Positions 61,093-64,000 of a DNA stretch of 64,000 bases are shown in pieces. The position numbers and the translations under genes were made by a program. Position 1 is the stretch's first letter, and every line of letters starts with the position of its first letter. A model generated the notes under the pieces. That model made no database searches. It saw nothing but the letters and a program-made list of their open reading frames with translations, and was not told the DNA's origin. Source of the DNA: Gemmatimonadota bacterium. GTDB taxonomy: Bacteria > Gemmatimonadota > Gemmatimonadetes > Gemmatimonadales > Gemmatimonadaceae. The stretch covers positions 1-64,000 of the forward strand of contig JACPFW010000027.1 in the NCBI GenBank assembly GCA_016182795.1, in the 5' to 3' direction.

Positions 61093-61578
61093 TCAGAGGA
61101 ACGGCAGGAAATCAGGGAACGACGCCTTGAGACGCGCAGCGCAGTCGGGCATGTCGCGCATCAGGCGGAAATCTGAGAACTCAAAACCGGGGGCCACGGT
61201 GCAACCGGCAAGCGTGTAGTCGCCCGTGCAGCGCACGGCCTGCCAGCAGCCGGCCGGCACCACGCGCACGGGCGCGCTCGACGCCTCAACCGGTCCGAGC
61301 CGCTCGGTGCGCGCGCGGCTGACAGTTCCATCAACAACGTGCAGCTCGAGCGGCGCCCCTTCGTACCAGTGCCAGATCTCATCAGAGGCCACGCGATGCC
61401 AGCGGTTCACATCGGTGCCGCGCAGCAGATAGTAGATGGTCGTCGTCGCCCAGCGCTCCGACCGGCCGTCGTCGGTGCGCACCATGCGACGCGACCGGAA
61501 CAGTTCGCGGTAGAACCCACCCTCGGGATGCGGCGCGAGGTTCAGTTCGCGCACGAGATCGTCGGCGCGGCTGCTCAT
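61093..61578 (-). CDS. cupin-fold protein, DUF985 family
   Basis: A 161-residue protein from ATG 61578, overlapping the terC stop by 4 bp. It opens with LNLAPHPEGGFYRELFRSR, followed by TTTIYYLLRGTDVNRWHRVASDEIWHWYEGAPLEL and PAGCWQAVR, the DUF985 (YML079w-like) cupin pattern with metal-ligand His and Glu. Function in this family is unknown. The overlap suggests co-expression with TerC. Confidence 0.85.
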   Translation of the reverse strand: MSSRADDLVRELNLAPHPEGGFYRELFRSRRMVRTDDGRSERWATTTIYYLLRGTDVNRWHRVASDEIWHWYEGAPLELHVVDGTVSRARTERLGPVEASSAPVRVVPAGCWQAVRCTGDYTLAGCTVAPGFEFSDFRLMRDMPDCAARLKASFPDFLPFL

Positions 61579-62312
61579 GGTGTGCTCTGGCGCAGCTTCA
61601 CGGCCGTCGCCCTCGCGCGCACGCGAATGTTGATGAACTCCACCGCCACCGAGAACGCCATCGCAAAGTACGTATAGCCCTTGGGCACGTGGTAGCCGAA
61701 GCCCTCGATGATCAGGTTGCCGCCAATCATCACCAGGAACGCGAGCGCGAGCACCTTGATGGTCGGGTGACGGTCCACGAACTCCGAAATCGGCGTCGAC
61801 GCCCAGAGCATCACCATCAGCGCGAGCACGTTGGCCGCGATCATGATGCTCACGCTTTGCACCATGCCGACGGCGGTGATCACCGAGTCGACGGAGAAGA
61901 CGATGTCGATGACCATGATCTGCGCCACGACGGCCCACAGCGACGACCTGACCGCCGCCTCATGATGATGCTCGACACCCTCGAGCTTCGAGTGGATCTC
62001 GAACGTCGCCTTGCCGATGAGGAACAGGCCGCCGACGATGAGAATGAGGTCGCGTCCGCTGATCTCGCGGCCCATCATCGTGAACAGGTTGCCGGTGAGC
62101 CCCATGATCCACGTGATGCTCAACAGGAACGCGATGCGCGTGACGAGCGCGCCGCTGAGTCCCAGCCGCCGCGCCCGCCCCTGCTCGGATTTGGGCAGCT
62201 TGCCGGCGAGGATGGCGATGAAGATGACGTTGTCGATGCCAAGCACGAGCTCGAGCGCCGTCAGCGTCACGAGCCCAATCCACACGTTTGGATCAGTGAG
62301 CCAGTCGATCAT
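61575..62312 (-). CDS. TerC-family membrane protein
   Basis: A 245-residue polytopic protein. GLVTLTALELVLGIDNVIFI and VIDIVFSVDSVITAVGM are the two acidic transmembrane motifs of TerC/Alx proteins, linked to manganese export and tellurite resistance. The topology of seven helices fits. It starts the two-gene unit terC-cupin. Confidence 0.9.
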   Translation of the reverse strand: MIDWLTDPNVWIGLVTLTALELVLGIDNVIFIAILAGKLPKSEQGRARRLGLSGALVTRIAFLLSITWIMGLTGNLFTMMGREISGRDLILIVGGLFLIGKATFEIHSKLEGVEHHHEAAVRSSLWAVVAQIMVIDIVFSVDSVITAVGMVQSVSIMIAANVLALMVMLWASTPISEFVDRHPTIKVLALAFLVMIGGNLIIEGFGYHVPKGYTYFAMAFSVAVEFINIRVRARATAVKLRQSTP

Positions 62313-62352
62313 TCGGGTGTATGCGTAAAGGTGGTCTCACCAGCGCTGCCTA

Positions 62353-63366
62353 CTATCGGTCGTCGCTCGTCTCTCGCTTCGTCCCCGTCCACGTCACCAT
62401 CCACCGCCGCGTTGCTCCCGGCTCGATCCACTGCGCCCCCTCCCACGCCCCCAGCGCCTCGCTGAGCGTGCCGGGCGCGCCGATTGCCGGCTCGAACCCG
62501 AGATTGAAATACGGGGTCGGCTTGCGCCACGGCAACCACGAGGTGCGCGGCAGCGGATTCCATCCGCCGTGGTTGACCCACAGCCCGAGATGCGGCACCT
62601 CCGCCGACGAAAAACTCGCGGTCAGCAGGTCCGTCCCCTCGGCCACGCTCACGTGCTGCCCATCGGCCGGCAGATCGACGTACAGCATGCACGCGAACGG
62701 CCGCTTCCACGCCCGCCCGGGCGACGAAAAGTCGAGAATCTGCCCGCCACTGCGCACCCGCGGCCACCGATGTTCGGCTCCGGGGTTGCCGAGGTCGACG
62801 CCGTGCTGCGCGGCAACGCGCGTGCGCGCCCCGTCAGGAAGCAAGACCCGCGTGCCGCGGCTCAGTGGCACCAGCGCGTGCGACGCCCAGACGAACGGCA
62901 GCTTGAGTTCGCCGATGTTCGTCGCCGCGTATTCGCACCGCACTTCACCGCACGGAGTGACCAGCAGCGTGCGCTCGAACGTGTAGGGCAGCTGATCGCC
63001 CCGCCACGCGAGATGCGCGCGATGGCCGTCGTCATTGGTCGTCAGGGCCAGCGCAGGCTGCTGCGCCCACAGTTCACCGTGGTCCGCCAGCTCACGTCCG
63101 CCGGCGCCGCGCACCAGCGACGGCAGGGTGCACGCGCCCACCGTCGGAAAACACTCGTCGAGGCCGCCGCTGTCGGCCGTCAACACATACGATGCGCCGG
63201 CGACCGGCGTGCGGTACGGCAGCTGCGCATTGCGCCACAGCCACTGCCGTTCGCCAAACCAGAGCTCGGAAATCTTGCCGCCGAGCGACGGGATGATGAC
63301 CACACGCGCGTTCCCGCCACGCAGCTCAACGCTGCCGAACGAGGGCGAACCGAGCGGTGTGGCCAC
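62353..63366 (-). CDS. aldose 1-epimerase-fold protein
   Basis: A 337-residue beta-rich protein from GTG 63366. ARVVIIPSLGGKISELW near the start and GGLDECFPTVG, SHALVPLSRGTRVLLPDG and LGLWVNHGGWNPLPRTSW resemble the galactose mutarotase superfamily. It may isomerise or bind a sugar. It lies four bases downstream of ispH and may be co-transcribed with it. Confidence 0.7.
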   Translation of the reverse strand: MATPLGSPSFGSVELRGGNARVVIIPSLGGKISELWFGERQWLWRNAQLPYRTPVAGASYVLTADSGGLDECFPTVGACTLPSLVRGAGGRELADHGELWAQQPALALTTNDDGHRAHLAWRGDQLPYTFERTLLVTPCGEVRCEYAATNIGELKLPFVWASHALVPLSRGTRVLLPDGARTRVAAQHGVDLGNPGAEHRWPRVRSGGQILDFSSPGRAWKRPFACMLYVDLPADGQHVSVAEGTDLLTASFSSAEVPHLGLWVNHGGWNPLPRTSWLPWRKPTPYFNLGFEPAIGAPGTLSEALGAWEGAQWIEPGATRRWMVTWTGTKRETSDDR

Positions 63367-63370
63367 CCGG

Positions 63371-64000
63371 CTACGCGATGGTGGACAGGTCGATGCCGCG
63401 CGTCGCGAACACGCGGGCCACGGCGTCGCCGATCTTGTTGTTTGGCGTGCTCGCTCCGGCCGTCAACCCGACGGTCACCGGGCCGGTGCCCAGCCAGTTC
63501 GACGCCTCGAACCGCTCCCCCGACTTCGCGTCGCGCGCCTGGATCACCCGCCGCTCGGGGTCGATGCAGAGCGCATCCTCCACGTGGAAGGTGCGCACCT
63601 TCTCGGCGCACAGCGCCGCCAGCGAAATCGTGTTGCTCGAGTTGTAACCGCCGATCACGAGCATCACGTCGGGCGGATCGAGGAGCATGGCGTTGACCGC
63701 GTCCTGCCGGTCTTGCGTGGCGCTGCAGATCGTGTCGAACGTCCGGAAGTTCGTGGCCCGATACGCTTCGCCTTTCGCCGCCGCCATCGCCGCGCCAACA
63801 AACTCGCCGATCTCCAGCGACTCGCGGGCCAGCATCGTCGTCTGGTTGGCGACCCCGATGCGCGCGAGGTGGATGTCGGGATCGAAGTGGGCGCTGGCCG
63901 CCTTGCCGTATTTCGCCAGAAACGCCGATCGGTCGCCCCGCCCCGCCAGGTACTCGGTGACGTCGCGTGCCTCGTCCATGTTGCGGACCACGAGATACGT
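63371..64000 (-). CDS. ispH: 4-hydroxy-3-methylbut-2-enyl diphosphate reductase, C-terminal part
   Basis: The last 209 codons of IspH; the 5' end is beyond the window. It begins TYLVVRNMDEARDVTEYL, followed by ICSATQDRQDAVNAML with one cluster Cys, IGGYNSSNTISLAALC, and VGLTAGASTPNNKIGDAVA near the end. IspH makes IPP and DMAPP in the last step of the MEP pathway, with a [4Fe-4S] cluster. Identity is clear. Confidence 0.9.
   Translation of the reverse strand, partial: TYLVVRNMDEARDVTEYLAGRGDRSAFLAKYGKAASAHFDPDIHLARIGVANQTTMLARESLEIGEFVGAAMAAAKGEAYRATNFRTFDTICSATQDRQDAVNAMLLDPPDVMLVIGGYNSSNTISLAALCAEKVRTFHVEDALCIDPERRVIQARDAKSGERFEASNWLGTGPVTVGLTAGASTPNNKIGDAVARVFATRGIDLSTIA

Overview
The window is high-GC bacterial chromosome. 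The gene repertoire (an ImuA/ImuB/DnaE2 mutasome, many DinB-fold proteins, Tat-exported Gfo/Idh dehydrogenases, a secreted S9-type peptidase, DUF1080 and Rieske proteins) and the dense dispersed palindromes recall soil Gemmatimonadota. That assignment is from recollection of similar genomes, not from a search.

Left edge (1-1700): an accessory patch on the minus strand. Two attC-like recombination sites flank a small lipoprotein gene, and a second cassette gene (a SIR2-like, DUF4917-type protein) is cut off by the end of an insertion sequence whose transposase begins at position 72. No integrase lies between the array and imuA.

1860-19274: DNA damage mutagenesis genes, split in two. imuA-imuB (1910-4268) and dnaE2 (15624-19274) are 11 kb apart, but each is preceded by the same promoter with a TTCGGT direct repeat exactly filling a 17-bp spacer, a good candidate SOS (LexA) operator. 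Both genes carry in-frame insertions of dispersed palindromic repeats. Between them lies a five-gene minus-strand surface-polymer operon: YaiO-like barrel, LTA-synthase-like phosphotransferase with TPRs, an Hpt/REC/degenerate GGDEF/REC regulator, a HEAT protein and a GT2 synthase. It is followed by a formyltransferase, a GT39-type membrane glycosyltransferase and a secreted unknown.

19341-28363: msrA, three DinB-fold genes, an unusual NRAMP-like transporter, a sugar isomerase, polyphosphate:AMP phosphotransferase, and a GMC oxidoreductase with its Tat-type small subunit.

28426-38462: a complete branched-chain amino acid operon, ilvD-ilvB-ilvN-ilvC-leuA-leuC-leuD-leuB, mostly with 4-bp or shorter overlaps. 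It is preceded by a promoter, a probably leaderless Leu/Ile/Val-rich leader peptide and a strong attenuator hairpin.

38662-46701: sugar oxidoreduction genes (two Gfo/Idh proteins, an MFS nucleoside/sugar permease, a DUF1080 3-keto-glycoside hydrolase-like protein), a DUF885 peptidase, cutC and proline dehydrogenase. Together with the GMC pair and the sugar isomerase they suggest 3-keto-sugar catabolism.

47053-64000: GNAT, a YdjM-like membrane protein, acyl-CoA dehydrogenase, a small Rieske/4-His membrane redox operon, an ABC-F ATPase, a methyltransferase, a beta-propeller protein, fumarylacetoacetase, an S9 peptidase whose catalytic Ser is Ala, cupin, TerC, a mutarotase-fold protein and the 3' part of ispH. 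No rRNA, tRNA or CRISPR was recognised.
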